A stretch of DNA of 64,000 nucleotides from a candidate division KSB1 bacterium (lineage in GTDB: Bacteria > Zhuqueibacterota > Zhuqueibacteria > JANLFK01 > Oleimicrobiaceae). The DNA is taken from NCBI GenBank assembly GCA_024655945.1, contig JANLFK010000001.1:652116-716115 (forward strand), given 5' to 3'. Shown in pieces: positions 43,445 to 50,944 of the stretch (the first letter of the stretch is position 1; every line of letters starts with the position of its first letter). The position numbers and the translations under genes were made by a program. A model generated the notes under the pieces. It did not search any database. It saw nothing but the letters and a program-made list of their open reading frames with translations, and was not told the DNA's origin.

Positions 43445-44632
43445 TCACACCTTGAGCAGCTCTCTGAGCTTCGTCTCGATCTTCTGGGCCTGGTTCTCGC
43501 CCGAGCCGACCACGATGAGCTGCACTATCCCTCTTTGGTCGATCACCGCGACGGTGGGGATGCCTTTTACCCCGTAGGCGTCAAAGTTGCGCTTTGCCTG
43601 CTGCTCGTTTGCCACCGCGTATGGGAAGGGGATCTCGTGGTGGAGCTTGAACTTCTTTATCCACTCCAGTTCTTCCTGTGGTGACAAGCCCTTGAGGTTC
43701 TGTTCTAACTGGTTGAACCGGCCGTAGTGCTTGGTGAGGCCAATAATCTCCAGTCCCTTGTCGTGGAACTCCGCATACCACTTTTTCAGGTGGGGAAAAG
43801 TGGCGCGACACGGTCCGCACCAAGGCGCCCAAAAGTCAAGGAGCACCACCTTGCCGCGCAGGGCTGCTAAGGTAGTGGGTTGGCCGTCGATCCAGTCGCT
43901 GGCTGCGAAGGCAGGTGCCGGTCTGCCTGGCAGCTGGAGTCTGGTCAGCGTGGCGCGCAGGTAGCTTTGCGCCCGCTCGTCCTGGGTCGCCTTCATTTCC
44001 TCATCCAGCAGGCGCAGGGCGCGAGACAGCTCGTCGCGGGCCGCGGCAATTTCTGCCTTGAAGCTGACGGCCGAATAGCGCTGCTGGTCGGGGGCCTTTT
44101 CTATGGCGCGGTCCACCCAGAGTTCAGCCTTCTCCAGGCCTCCTTCGTCGAAAAAGCCGTAGGCCAAGCCCAGGCACTGTCCATAATCCGGTTGCAGGCC
44201 CAGGGCAGGCATCTTCTCCTGAGCGAATGCTTCCGCCTTGTGCAGACTGTCGGCGAAGAGGTAGCTCTGCAGCAGGCGCACTGCGGCCAGGCTATCTTTC
44301 TGCCCGCGAACGGTCAGGTACTTCTCCAGCGCCTGTTGCTCCTTGACGTAATCACCCAGCACCTGGTAGAGCGAGCCCAGCGCCAGGAGGTCTTCGCCCT
44401 GCACCCGCTGAAGTCGCACTCGCTCGGTGTAACGTCTGGCCAGGTCCATCTGCACCGTGCGCAGGCTGTCGTAGTTGCGCGACACCTTGAGCCCCTTGGC
44501 CCACACGCTGTCCACTTCTGCCGCTTTGGCGGCCAAGTTGGCCTCGGGGGCCTTTCCGCAGGAGGCCAGAATCAGGGCCATCCCTGCAAGAATGCACGCG
44601 ACGCGCGCCCAGCTTCTTGCCGTTTTCTCCAT
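43445..44632 (-). CDS. TlpA-type thioredoxin lipoprotein with TPR-like N-domain
   Basis: A 395-residue lipoprotein (ILASCG, Cys25). The N-terminal part (about 30-230) is helical and TPR-like, followed by an AhpC/TSA-Redoxin domain from about 235: FAASDWIDGQPTTLAALRGKVVLLDFWAPWCGPCRATFPHL, with the redox CGPC (Cys272, Cys275), EIIGLTKHYGR and GVKGIPTVAVIDQRG. It probably reduces or exchanges disulfides in the periplasm. The TPR region may recruit a partner. It faces the transglycosylase-like gene tail to tail. No cytochrome c maturation genes are nearby. Confidence 0.88.
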   Translation of the reverse strand: MEKTARSWARVACILAGMALILASCGKAPEANLAAKAAEVDSVWAKGLKVSRNYDSLRTVQMDLARRYTERVRLQRVQGEDLLALGSLYQVLGDYVKEQQALEKYLTVRGQKDSLAAVRLLQSYLFADSLHKAEAFAQEKMPALGLQPDYGQCLGLAYGFFDEGGLEKAELWVDRAIEKAPDQQRYSAVSFKAEIAAARDELSRALRLLDEEMKATQDERAQSYLRATLTRLQLPGRPAPAFAASDWIDGQPTTLAALRGKVVLLDFWAPWCGPCRATFPHLKKWYAEFHDKGLEIIGLTKHYGRFNQLEQNLKGLSPQEELEWIKKFKLHHEIPFPYAVANEQQAKRNFDAYGVKGIPTVAVIDQRGIVQLIVVGSGENQAQKIETKLRELLKV

Positions 44633-45030
44633 AGACCTTCCTCCTGGTTACCGTTCCAAAGCTACTGGAGCCGATCCTATTCTTCGCACATCACCCTGTC
44701 CGCAGGCGTTCCGCGAAAAGTGCGCTGCGCCATCCTGTTCATCGTGCGGGAGACTCCCCTACGCCTCTACCGACCCCGGGCTATCTTTCAAGTCCGCCGC
44801 GCAACGGAACTCGTTGACACTTCATGCCTCAGGTGACGCGCCGCAAAAGTGTCGTTCCGTCGGCTTCTCGCCCCCAACCGGGAAAGGCCAGCAAGGCTTT
44901 CGGGTGTGTACCTCCCCTGCCTCTGCTTTGGCAGCCCCCTGCCCTGTACCCTGCCAGGGGTTGCCGCGCGCTCGGGGGCGCCAACAAGACGCACCCTTGG
45001 CGAAGCCCCCTCTTCGCGGCGAGAAAAAGC
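44633..45030. other. Intergenic stretch, no gene seen
   Basis: About 400 bp between divergent genes. It includes an imperfect hairpin (about 44930-44965, GGCAGCCCC against GGGGTTGCC). Open frames have no domains or ribosome-binding sites. The promoter of the VOC gene ends it. Confidence 0.4.
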
Positions 45031-45059
45031 TTGACTTTGACGCGCAAAGTTCGTACAAT
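45031..45059 (+). promoter_or_regulatory. Promoter of the VOC-domain gene
   Basis: TTGACT (45031-45036) and TACAAT (45054-45059) are 17 bp apart, giving one of the strongest sigma-70-like promoters in the window. The start would be near 45066, about 130 nt upstream of ATG 45196, so a leader of unknown function is implied. Confidence 0.7.
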
Positions 45060-45195
45060 AAGAGTAGGTCGCGCGCAGCAACATTTCGATGAACCTTCCT
45101 TGGCACGAGGGCGCACCCTGGGTTCCGGCAGAGGCTGGCAGCCCAGGTCGTCCATGCGCCGGCATGACCCTCACTCACGAAAGGAGGAAACGGCC

Positions 45196-45555
45196 ATGCC
45201 CGACTCGCTGGACCGCATCCTACTGGCAGTTAGGTCGATAGAGGACTCGGTCGCTTTCTACCGCAATGTGCTGGGCGCACGCGTCAAGTTGCGCGAGCCA
45301 GACCTCTGCATCTTCACCCTCGGTGGCATCGAGCTGTGCGTCGAGCTGGAGCGCCCGGAGCTGGCCGACGAACGCCCGGTGAAACATGGTTTCGCCTTCG
45401 GCTTCAGCGTGGCCAATGTGGATAGCGCCTACAGCGAACTCCGCACTAAGAAAAAGGCGCCTGTGCTGACAACGCCGCGCGAGTCGCGCCTGGGGCGTTA
45501 CTTCGAGATCGTCGACCCCGACGGCCACATCATCAGGTTCACCGAGAAACGCTGA
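45196..45555 (+). CDS. VOC-superfamily (glyoxalase/bleomycin-resistance fold) protein
   Basis: A 119-residue single-domain VOC protein. It begins LDRILLAVRSIEDSVAFYRNVLGARV and ends YFEIVDPDGHIIRFTEKR, the classical glyoxalase ends with a likely metal-binding Glu in FEIVDPDG. No first-strand histidine is obvious, so metal binding and function are uncertain; many relatives are lyases, dioxygenases or antibiotic-binding proteins. ATG 45196 has AAGGAGGAAA upstream. It stands alone, with the convergent peptidase gene beyond its end. Confidence 0.85.
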   Translation: MPDSLDRILLAVRSIEDSVAFYRNVLGARVKLREPDLCIFTLGGIELCVELERPELADERPVKHGFAFGFSVANVDSAYSELRTKKKAPVLTTPRESRLGRYFEIVDPDGHIIRFTEKR

Positions 45556-45652
45556 GCGCCCGCGCCAGACTCGCGTAGTGCATTCCTTTCCCCTGCCCTC
45601 GTGCCGCCCCGCCGAGGTGCAGGTTCGGGCAAGCGGGAGCACCAGCACAGGG

Positions 45653-46111
45653 TCAACTCCGCACGGCGCGCTCGGTGAGGCCATAGGAGGCGACCTTTTC
45701 CCTGGCGCAGGCGTCAAACCCGACGAGCAACTCCGGCCGTTCGGGAGCATGGGTGCGCACAAAATCTTGCAAGAGCTCCCGCCCTCGCGCCCATGCGTCC
45801 CTTTCAAAAGCCAACCTTTCTCCCCCCAGCGGCAGGTCCACAAGGCGCCAGTACTCCGCAATGTGCCCTTGCCTCTCGAGCTCGCGATACTGCAGGTAGT
45901 GGCCCGCTTCGTGGAAGAGAAGGTAGAGCTCTTCGCTGTGCTCTTGTTCTCGCGGGACAAATAGGACCACCGCGCCGCGCTCTGCTTGCGGGGCGAAGAA
46001 GTAGGAGACCGGGCCATCTACCTCCACAAGTTGCACCGCAAGCCCGGGGAGACGGTCCCAACACAGGAAGGCCTTGGCCTGCACCAGAAGTTCGCGACCC
46101 ACGCGCACCAT
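45653..46111 (-). CDS. Small zinc-peptidase-like protein (HEAGH motif)
   Basis: A 152-residue protein with the gluzincin-like sequence YLLFHEAGHYLQY (His67, Glu68, His71) and a downstream acidic/hydrophobic stretch (GERLAFERDAWARG) that could carry a third ligand. The N-terminal part includes YFFAPQAERGAVVLFVPRE, similar to ImmA/IrrE-type domains. It lies 19 bp after pepD on the same strand, so the two may be co-expressed. No known family is confidently assigned; it might be an unfoldase-associated or regulatory peptidase. The ribosome-binding site is weak (GGTGGCG). Confidence 0.65.
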   Translation of the reverse strand: MVRVGRELLVQAKAFLCWDRLPGLAVQLVEVDGPVSYFFAPQAERGAVVLFVPREQEHSEELYLLFHEAGHYLQYRELERQGHIAEYWRLVDLPLGGERLAFERDAWARGRELLQDFVRTHAPERPELLVGFDACAREKVASYGLTERAVRS

Positions 46112-46130
46112 GGAGCGCCACCCGCTTTGG

Positions 46131-47591
46131 CTATGCCTCGGCGAGGCGGGCCAAGGCAGCCGTCAGAAGCTTCCAGAAACTTTCCACGGAGGCGACGTTG
46201 ACGCGCTCCTCAGGCGAATGCGGGTGTTGGATGGTGGGACCCAGCGAAATCATGTCCATGCCCGGGAACTTTTCGCCAATGATGCCGCACTCCAGGCCGG
46301 CGTGCACCGCCGTCACCTCGGCCTCTTTGCCGAACACCCGGCGGTGCACCTCCTGCATCACCGCCAGCAAGGGCGATTGCAGGTTTGGCGTCCAACTGGG
46401 GTAACCGCCGGGCTGTTCAATCTCGCCCCCCACCAGCTCAGCAAAGGCCTTGAGGCGGTTGCGCACGGCCTCCAGGGCCGACATCACCGAGCTGCGACTG
46501 CTCATTTGGATGACGGCGTGCGTTTCGTTGCAGGCTAAGGTGGCCACATTGTTGGAGGTCTCCACCAGCCCGGCGATCTCTCTGCTCATGGCCAGCACGC
46601 CGTGGGGCAACACGTACAGCGCATTGAGCAGTCGCTGCCAGGAGGCGCTGTCCAAGACACGCGCCGGCGCCTGCGGCAGCTTCTCGACCCGCACCTGCAG
46701 ACCCGGCTCAACAGTGCGGAATTCGAACTTGATCGCCTCGGCCAGACGGTTGACGCGCGTGGTGAAATCCTCGACGCTGTTCCTACCCACCACGACGTCC
46801 GTCCAAGATTCGCGGGCGATGGCATTGCGCTTGTTACCGCCCCCACAGTCGGCTGCGGCGTACTCGTACACACCATCCGCCCGCCACAAGAGGCGCGTCA
46901 GCACCTTCAGAGCATTTGCGCGACCAGTGTTGATGTCCAATCCGGAGTGCCCACCGCGCAGGCCGCTGACATGGACTTTCAACGCCTCCCCTATTGGAGC
47001 CGGCACGTAGCTGACCGGCAGCTTGAGCACCGAGTCTGCCCCGCCGGCGCAGCCGATGGTGTAAACCCCCTCTTCTTCGCTGTCGAGATTCAGGTACTTC
47101 TTGCCCTTCAAAAAGCCTGGTTTGATGTGCCGCGCGCCGGTCAGGCCTGTCTCCTCGTCAACCGTGAAGAGGAACTCCAGCGGGCCATGCACGAGGGAAC
47201 TGTCTTCCATGACTGCCAATGCCGCGGCCACGCCGATGCCGTTGTCCGAACCGAGGGTGGTCCCCTTGGCGGTCACCCAGCCGTCGACGAGCTGGAGCTC
47301 GATGGCGTCTCGCCGAAAATCGTGGGCCACGTCGGAGTTCTTCTCGCAGACCATGTCCAGGTGGCCCTGCAAGATGACCGTTTCCGCCTGCTCGTGCCCA
47401 GGCGATGCCGGTTTGCGTACCACGATGTTTCCCACCTCATCCCTCTCCGCCGCCAAGCCATGTCTTGCCGCCACTGCCAGCACATAGTCGCCCAGTGCCT
47501 TTTCGTTGCCTGAGCAGTGGGGGATCGTGCGGATCTCGTCAAAGTGCCGCCACAGTGCCGTCGGCTTCAATCCTTCCAGCAGTGATGCCAT
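46131..47591 (-). CDS. pepD: Aminoacyl-histidine dipeptidase (carnosinase-like, PepD)
   Basis: A 486-residue M20 metallopeptidase. Metal-binding motifs: LQGHLDMVCEKN (His, Asp), TLGSDNGIGVAAALA (bridging Asp), FTVDEETGLTGA (catalytic Glu pair), SEEEGVYTIGCAGG and the C-terminal GLECGIIGEKFPGMDMISLGP with HSPEERV. It hydrolyses Xaa-His and other dipeptides in the cytoplasm. The ATG at 47591 is preceded by GGAGGAGAGG; a longer frame to 47630 has no ribosome-binding site. Together with pepT elsewhere this gives the cell a broad small-peptide capacity. Followed by the HEAGH protein. Confidence 0.93.
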   Translation of the reverse strand: MASLLEGLKPTALWRHFDEIRTIPHCSGNEKALGDYVLAVAARHGLAAERDEVGNIVVRKPASPGHEQAETVILQGHLDMVCEKNSDVAHDFRRDAIELQLVDGWVTAKGTTLGSDNGIGVAAALAVMEDSSLVHGPLEFLFTVDEETGLTGARHIKPGFLKGKKYLNLDSEEEGVYTIGCAGGADSVLKLPVSYVPAPIGEALKVHVSGLRGGHSGLDINTGRANALKVLTRLLWRADGVYEYAAADCGGGNKRNAIARESWTDVVVGRNSVEDFTTRVNRLAEAIKFEFRTVEPGLQVRVEKLPQAPARVLDSASWQRLLNALYVLPHGVLAMSREIAGLVETSNNVATLACNETHAVIQMSSRSSVMSALEAVRNRLKAFAELVGGEIEQPGGYPSWTPNLQSPLLAVMQEVHRRVFGKEAEVTAVHAGLECGIIGEKFPGMDMISLGPTIQHPHSPEERVNVASVESFWKLLTAALARLAEA

Positions 47592-47726
47592 GAGCCTCTC
47601 CTCCCTTTTCGCTTCGCATCGAGCAACCATAAAGCCTTCTGTGCAAAACGCTTGACTGCTTCAAAGTTATCACTCTCTGTCCAGAAATGCCACAAGTTTT
47701 TCGGCCGGGCGCGCCGCACCGTCGGC

Positions 47727-49286
47727 CTAAGAGGGCTCTGCCTGGGACATATCCACGAGCACGAGGAAGCGGGGCTTGCCGCCCCTGAAGCACTCGAAGT
47801 TCGCCGCCAAGCCTGGCGGGGCAGGGAGTTCTATTCGTGCGGGGCGGGCCGAGCGCACATATGCCGCAAAGAGCTTTCTAATGTGGTCGTGGTTGCTGAT
47901 GACGTTGGACACCAGAACGTAGCGATAGGTACTGCGCCGCAACGAACGCCTGAGGGCCTTCGCCAGCAGTGGGAAGAATTGCAGATAGTGGGCCTGGGTG
48001 GAGCGTGGGATCTGGATACGGTCAATGACCAGGGCTCGCGCCACATCGCCAAAGTCCAAGCAGTACACATTGCCGACCCATTTGCGGCCGCGGAAGAGGC
48101 GCATGTTAAAGAAGCGGGGCTCGGCCAGGTGCCGCCGTGCCAAGTCCGCCCCCGAGCTACAGTCGCCGGAAATAGACCCCTTCAAAAGGTCCAGATAGTC
48201 CTTGGTTGGGTAAAGGTCCAGGAAGTCCTTTCGGTATAGCACGCTCCTGATCTGCGTGGTGAAGTGCACCCTCACCCCGTAGGATTGTGGCCGGTAGACC
48301 TTGCTCAGCGGCACCAGGTCCTTTTCGAGAACAAACTGTTCGTAGAGTTGCCGCGCCCTGGTAAGCTCGATGCGCAGATTGCGCAACATTCCCAAGAGGC
48401 GCGTCTTCTCGCCCTCGTCAATGCGGAAGATGCGCACCGCGCGCTCAGCGGCGCCTAGCCTGCGGGCAACGTTCTCCGGCTCAACTGCTCGGCGCACCAT
48501 CGAGGTCAGGGCATTCCGTTGGTAGACCGTGAGGTCAACCTTTTCAAGACGGCGCACAAAAGTCTCGATGGGCACCTGCGGCCGGAGCAGACGCGTGTAG
48601 AGTATCCTGGGCACGCGGCAAAAAAGAAGTTCGGCCACAACATTCTGGAAGGCAACCGACTCTTTGCCCTCGGCCAGCCCTTGCCGCACCGCATCCAGCA
48701 CATCCTCGTTGCCCAGGCCAAATGCCGTGTACGCCAGCAGGAGGGTGCGGAGCGCGGCTATGCGCTGCGCATCGTGCACCCCACCTTCGATGAGGCGCTT
48801 GCACAACGCGCGCAGGTGAGTGGCAAGAACGCGAACGAGGAGGTGGTGCGGATCGAGGTACGCGCTGAGCTTGGCTCGCACGTCGTCGGAGAAGAGCGCC
48901 GATCCTTCGTCGCTTCCGGCTACACCCGCCACGAAGGAACCCAATTCACGGGCGCCTGCAATGCGCTCAAGAGAGGCGGAGTACGGGGCAAAGAGGGCGC
49001 CGTTCTGCTCCAGAGCCAACGCAGCGGTCGTTCTGACCTGCATGCGGGGAATGCGCACGAGCTCCGTGGTACGCAATTGGTAGGCCTTGAGGCGGATCCT
49101 CGGGCGAAGTGCCGCTAAGGCAGGCGCGACCGTTATCTCCAGGCCCCTGACCAACCTTGCCAGGCGTGCCATATCGTCCTTCTGGAATCCGGGAGGGGGG
49201 ATCACGAGCGCTGCCTGGAGCTCCTCCCAGGTAGTGATGCGATAGGGTGGAAACAGATACGCCAGGGCTGTTTCTTGCGGTGTCAT
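47727..49286 (-). CDS. Large protein of unknown function (519 residues)
   Basis: I do not recognise this protein. It has no signal peptide or membrane segment. Its N-terminal two-thirds (1-350) are mostly helical and leucine/arginine-rich. The C-terminal third contains SGDCSSGADLARRHL, RFFNMRLFRGRKWVGNVYCLDF and RYVLVSNVISNHDHIRKLFAAYV, which have a faint resemblance to an acyltransferase- or GNAT-like domain (LVID, SNHDH). Alternatively it may be an effector or repair-associated protein. It begins with ATG 49286, 86 nt downstream of the cold-shock gene and beyond its terminator, so it is transcribed separately or by read-through. The region 47592-47726 past its stop holds nothing recognisable. 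Confidence 0.6.
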   Translation of the reverse strand: MTPQETALAYLFPPYRITTWEELQAALVIPPPGFQKDDMARLARLVRGLEITVAPALAALRPRIRLKAYQLRTTELVRIPRMQVRTTAALALEQNGALFAPYSASLERIAGARELGSFVAGVAGSDEGSALFSDDVRAKLSAYLDPHHLLVRVLATHLRALCKRLIEGGVHDAQRIAALRTLLLAYTAFGLGNEDVLDAVRQGLAEGKESVAFQNVVAELLFCRVPRILYTRLLRPQVPIETFVRRLEKVDLTVYQRNALTSMVRRAVEPENVARRLGAAERAVRIFRIDEGEKTRLLGMLRNLRIELTRARQLYEQFVLEKDLVPLSKVYRPQSYGVRVHFTTQIRSVLYRKDFLDLYPTKDYLDLLKGSISGDCSSGADLARRHLAEPRFFNMRLFRGRKWVGNVYCLDFGDVARALVIDRIQIPRSTQAHYLQFFPLLAKALRRSLRRSTYRYVLVSNVISNHDHIRKLFAAYVRSARPARIELPAPPGLAANFECFRGGKPRFLVLVDMSQAEPS

Positions 49287-49321
49287 CTTTCAGCTTGCCA
49301 GGTGCTGGCGAAAAGAGTGCG

Positions 49322-49353
49322 AAAAAAAACCCCGACGCCAGCGACGTCGGGGT
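49322..49353 (-). terminator. Rho-independent terminator of the cold-shock gene
   Basis: On the minus strand a 9-bp stem ACCCCGACG/CGTCGGGGT with loop TCGCTGG is followed by seven T. It lies 20 bp past the cold-shock stop codon. Confidence 0.9.
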
Positions 49354-49372
49354 GTGCGGGATCCTGTCGCGG

Positions 49373-49573
49373 TCAGATGACCGAGACGTTCGTGGCCTGC
49401 AGGCCTTTCGGGGTCTCCATGATGTCGAATTGCACGCGCTGGCCTTCGCTCAGCTTGCGAAATCCTTCGCCCTCGATCTGGCGGTAATGCACGAATACAT
49501 CGCCACCCGAATCGCGGGTGATGAACCCGTACCCCTTGGCCTCATTGAACCACTTTACCACTCCCTGTTCCAT
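49373..49573 (-). CDS. Cold-shock protein (CspA family)
   Basis: A 66-residue single OB-fold cold-shock domain: [18 protein letters not shown] (RNP1 KGYGFI), then [10 protein letters not shown] (RNP2 VFVH), and [10 protein letters not shown] at the C-terminus. It binds single-stranded nucleic acid and works as an RNA chaperone. The ATG at 49573 has AAAGGA about 9 nt upstream. Its promoter is 189 nt further upstream, giving a long 5' leader like those of other cspA genes. A terminator follows. A longer frame reaching 49909 runs into the tRNA and is rejected. Confidence 0.95.
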   Translation of the reverse strand: MEQGVVKWFNEAKGYGFITRDSGGDVFVHYRQIEGEGFRKLSEGQRVQFDIMETPKGLQATNVSVI

Positions 49574-49762
49574 GCTGCAAAATCCTTTCAAAACGGTGAG
49601 ACGGACCAGTACAACCGGAGTGTTGCAGCTCTGTTCGGAACGCTCGGCGGACCGCGAGAGCATCTCGCCCACCCGTTCGCCGCGCCCTCGCCTCCTCCCC
49701 CGCGGCACTACTGCGCGTACAACAGAGGGCTGACATACAGTACTTCGGTGTACCAACGACTG
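49574..49762 (-). other. 5' leader of the cold-shock gene
   Basis: About 189 nt between the predicted transcription start and the ATG. cspA-type leaders in other bacteria act as RNA thermosensors. This one is GC-rich in the middle (CGCGGGGGAGGAGGCG) and has no recognisable cold-box sequence. Regulatory function is inferred from length and context. Confidence 0.4.
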
Positions 49763-49768
49763 TGTGCA

Positions 49769-49797
49769 AATGTAACAACAATCCGTGAAGAATGCAA
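49769..49797 (-). promoter_or_regulatory. Promoter of the cold-shock gene
   Basis: Minus-strand TTGCAT (49792-49797) and TACATT (49769-49774) with a 17-bp spacer. It sits just after the tRNA terminator, so the cold-shock gene is transcribed independently. Confidence 0.7.
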
Positions 49798-49849
49798 GGA
49801 TTTTCTTCACATTTTTCTCTTTCTCCCCAGGAGCGCTGCCTGGGGCAGA

Positions 49850-49880
49850 GAAAGCAAAGGCAGCCCGACGAGCTGCCTTT
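49850..49880 (-). terminator. Terminator of the tRNA-fMet gene
   Basis: Perfect 9-bp stem AAAGGCAGC/GCTGCCTTT (49856-49880, loop TCGTCGG) followed on the minus strand by a T-rich tail (GCTTTC). A second 7-bp stem, CCCCAGG/CCTGGGG, follows at 49825-49845. Confidence 0.75.
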
Positions 49881-49885
49881 AATAG

Positions 49886-49959
<74 letters not shown>

Positions 49960-49971
49960 ATTTCTATGAGT

Positions 49972-49999
49972 AATATACAACAATTTTGCCGAAAATCAA
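49972..49999 (-). promoter_or_regulatory. Promoter of the tRNA-fMet gene
   Basis: Minus-strand TTGATT (49994-49999) and TATATT (49972-49977) with a 16-bp spacer, predicted start near 49965, just before the tRNA 5' end at 49959. Confidence 0.65.
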
Positions 50000-50150
50000 G
50001 GGCTTTTTTTGACGCGCTGCAGCAAAGTCGGCGACTCGTGTGTGCCCTCATCGGTCTGTGGGCAAGTGGCAAGGCCTCCTTGCTTCTCCCGAGCTGGGCA
50101 GTGTACCGGGTTCGCCCAGGACAACGTGCCGTCGAGGCGGCGCGCCAGTT

Positions 50151-50944
50151 TCAGTCCGCTGGGCTGCCCATGACAAACACCCTAGTCGTCCTTGTCCAAC
50201 AGGCAGCCATAACCCCAAAGGCATTGTCTACTCCTGCGGAGGGAACTCCCGCGAAGACGTGTTCGAAGTAATGTCGGTCGAAAGCCATGACTTTGATAGC
50301 GAACATGCCATAGTGCTTCTCCGACACCGACACCCTGCCCGCCCAGGTGGTGTCCCCCAACACCACGTAGCTTGGCGGCGACCACCTGCCGCGACCTCCT
50401 GTCCCTGCCGCCTGCTCAGAAGCGATTTCCACGACGTATCCCGCTCCACCACGTGAGCGAGTCCATGACACTTGCAAATCGACGTACCCCCTACGACGAA
50501 AACCGTGTCCCCTGGATGTGGCAGCAATATGCGGAAATCACCAGGAACTGTTGTGTGACCGCGGATTTCGGTTCCGTCCGGGCACAAGGCTTGGAGGAAA
50601 AACTGGCGCCCCGGTATGACTTCCACTCGATCCCCCGTGTCTGCATACGCGGGAAAACTCGTCCCCCAGAGGCGATTCGGCACCTCGCTCTTAGTCAACG
50701 CAACGGACCCTTCAGACCAGGAGAGAAGCACCTGGGCGCCTTCTACCAGGCTGGACGACGAGTCGACGGGAACCACCGCGTAGATCGTTACCCTTGTGGG
50801 CGCAGTGCCGTTGGACAACACGCAGATTACGGAGTAGCGCGGGATCTCGCCGCTTGGAGAATTGGAAAAGCCACTGCATCCCTGCAACGCGGCAACGACC
50901 GCGACCACCACAGCAGCATGGGCCAGGCTCTTTGCCGGTTTCAT
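50151..50944 (-). CDS. DUF4249-like outer-membrane lipoprotein, frameshifted
   Basis: A lipoprotein (AALQGC, Cys23) resembling DUF4249 proteins of FCB bacteria. Typical are LVEGAQVLLSW, VIPGRQFFLQALCPDGTEIRGHTTVP. The ATG at 50944 overlaps the stop of the receptor gene (ATGA), as expected for a coupled receptor-lipoprotein pair. At about residue 150 the frame breaks within a run of five G (plus-strand C at 50487-50491). Adding one G would continue with GGYVDLQVSWTRSRGGAGYV and the rest of the domain to 50151, total about 264 residues. As it stands, the first frame runs on in nonsense. This is either an assembly indel or an inactivated gene. The 150 bp between this gene and the tRNA promoter has no gene. 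Confidence 0.75.

Noticed and set aside
47651-47679. TTGACT at 47651 as a plus-strand promoter
   Set aside because: There is no -10-like element at 16-18 bp and no plus-strand gene follows.
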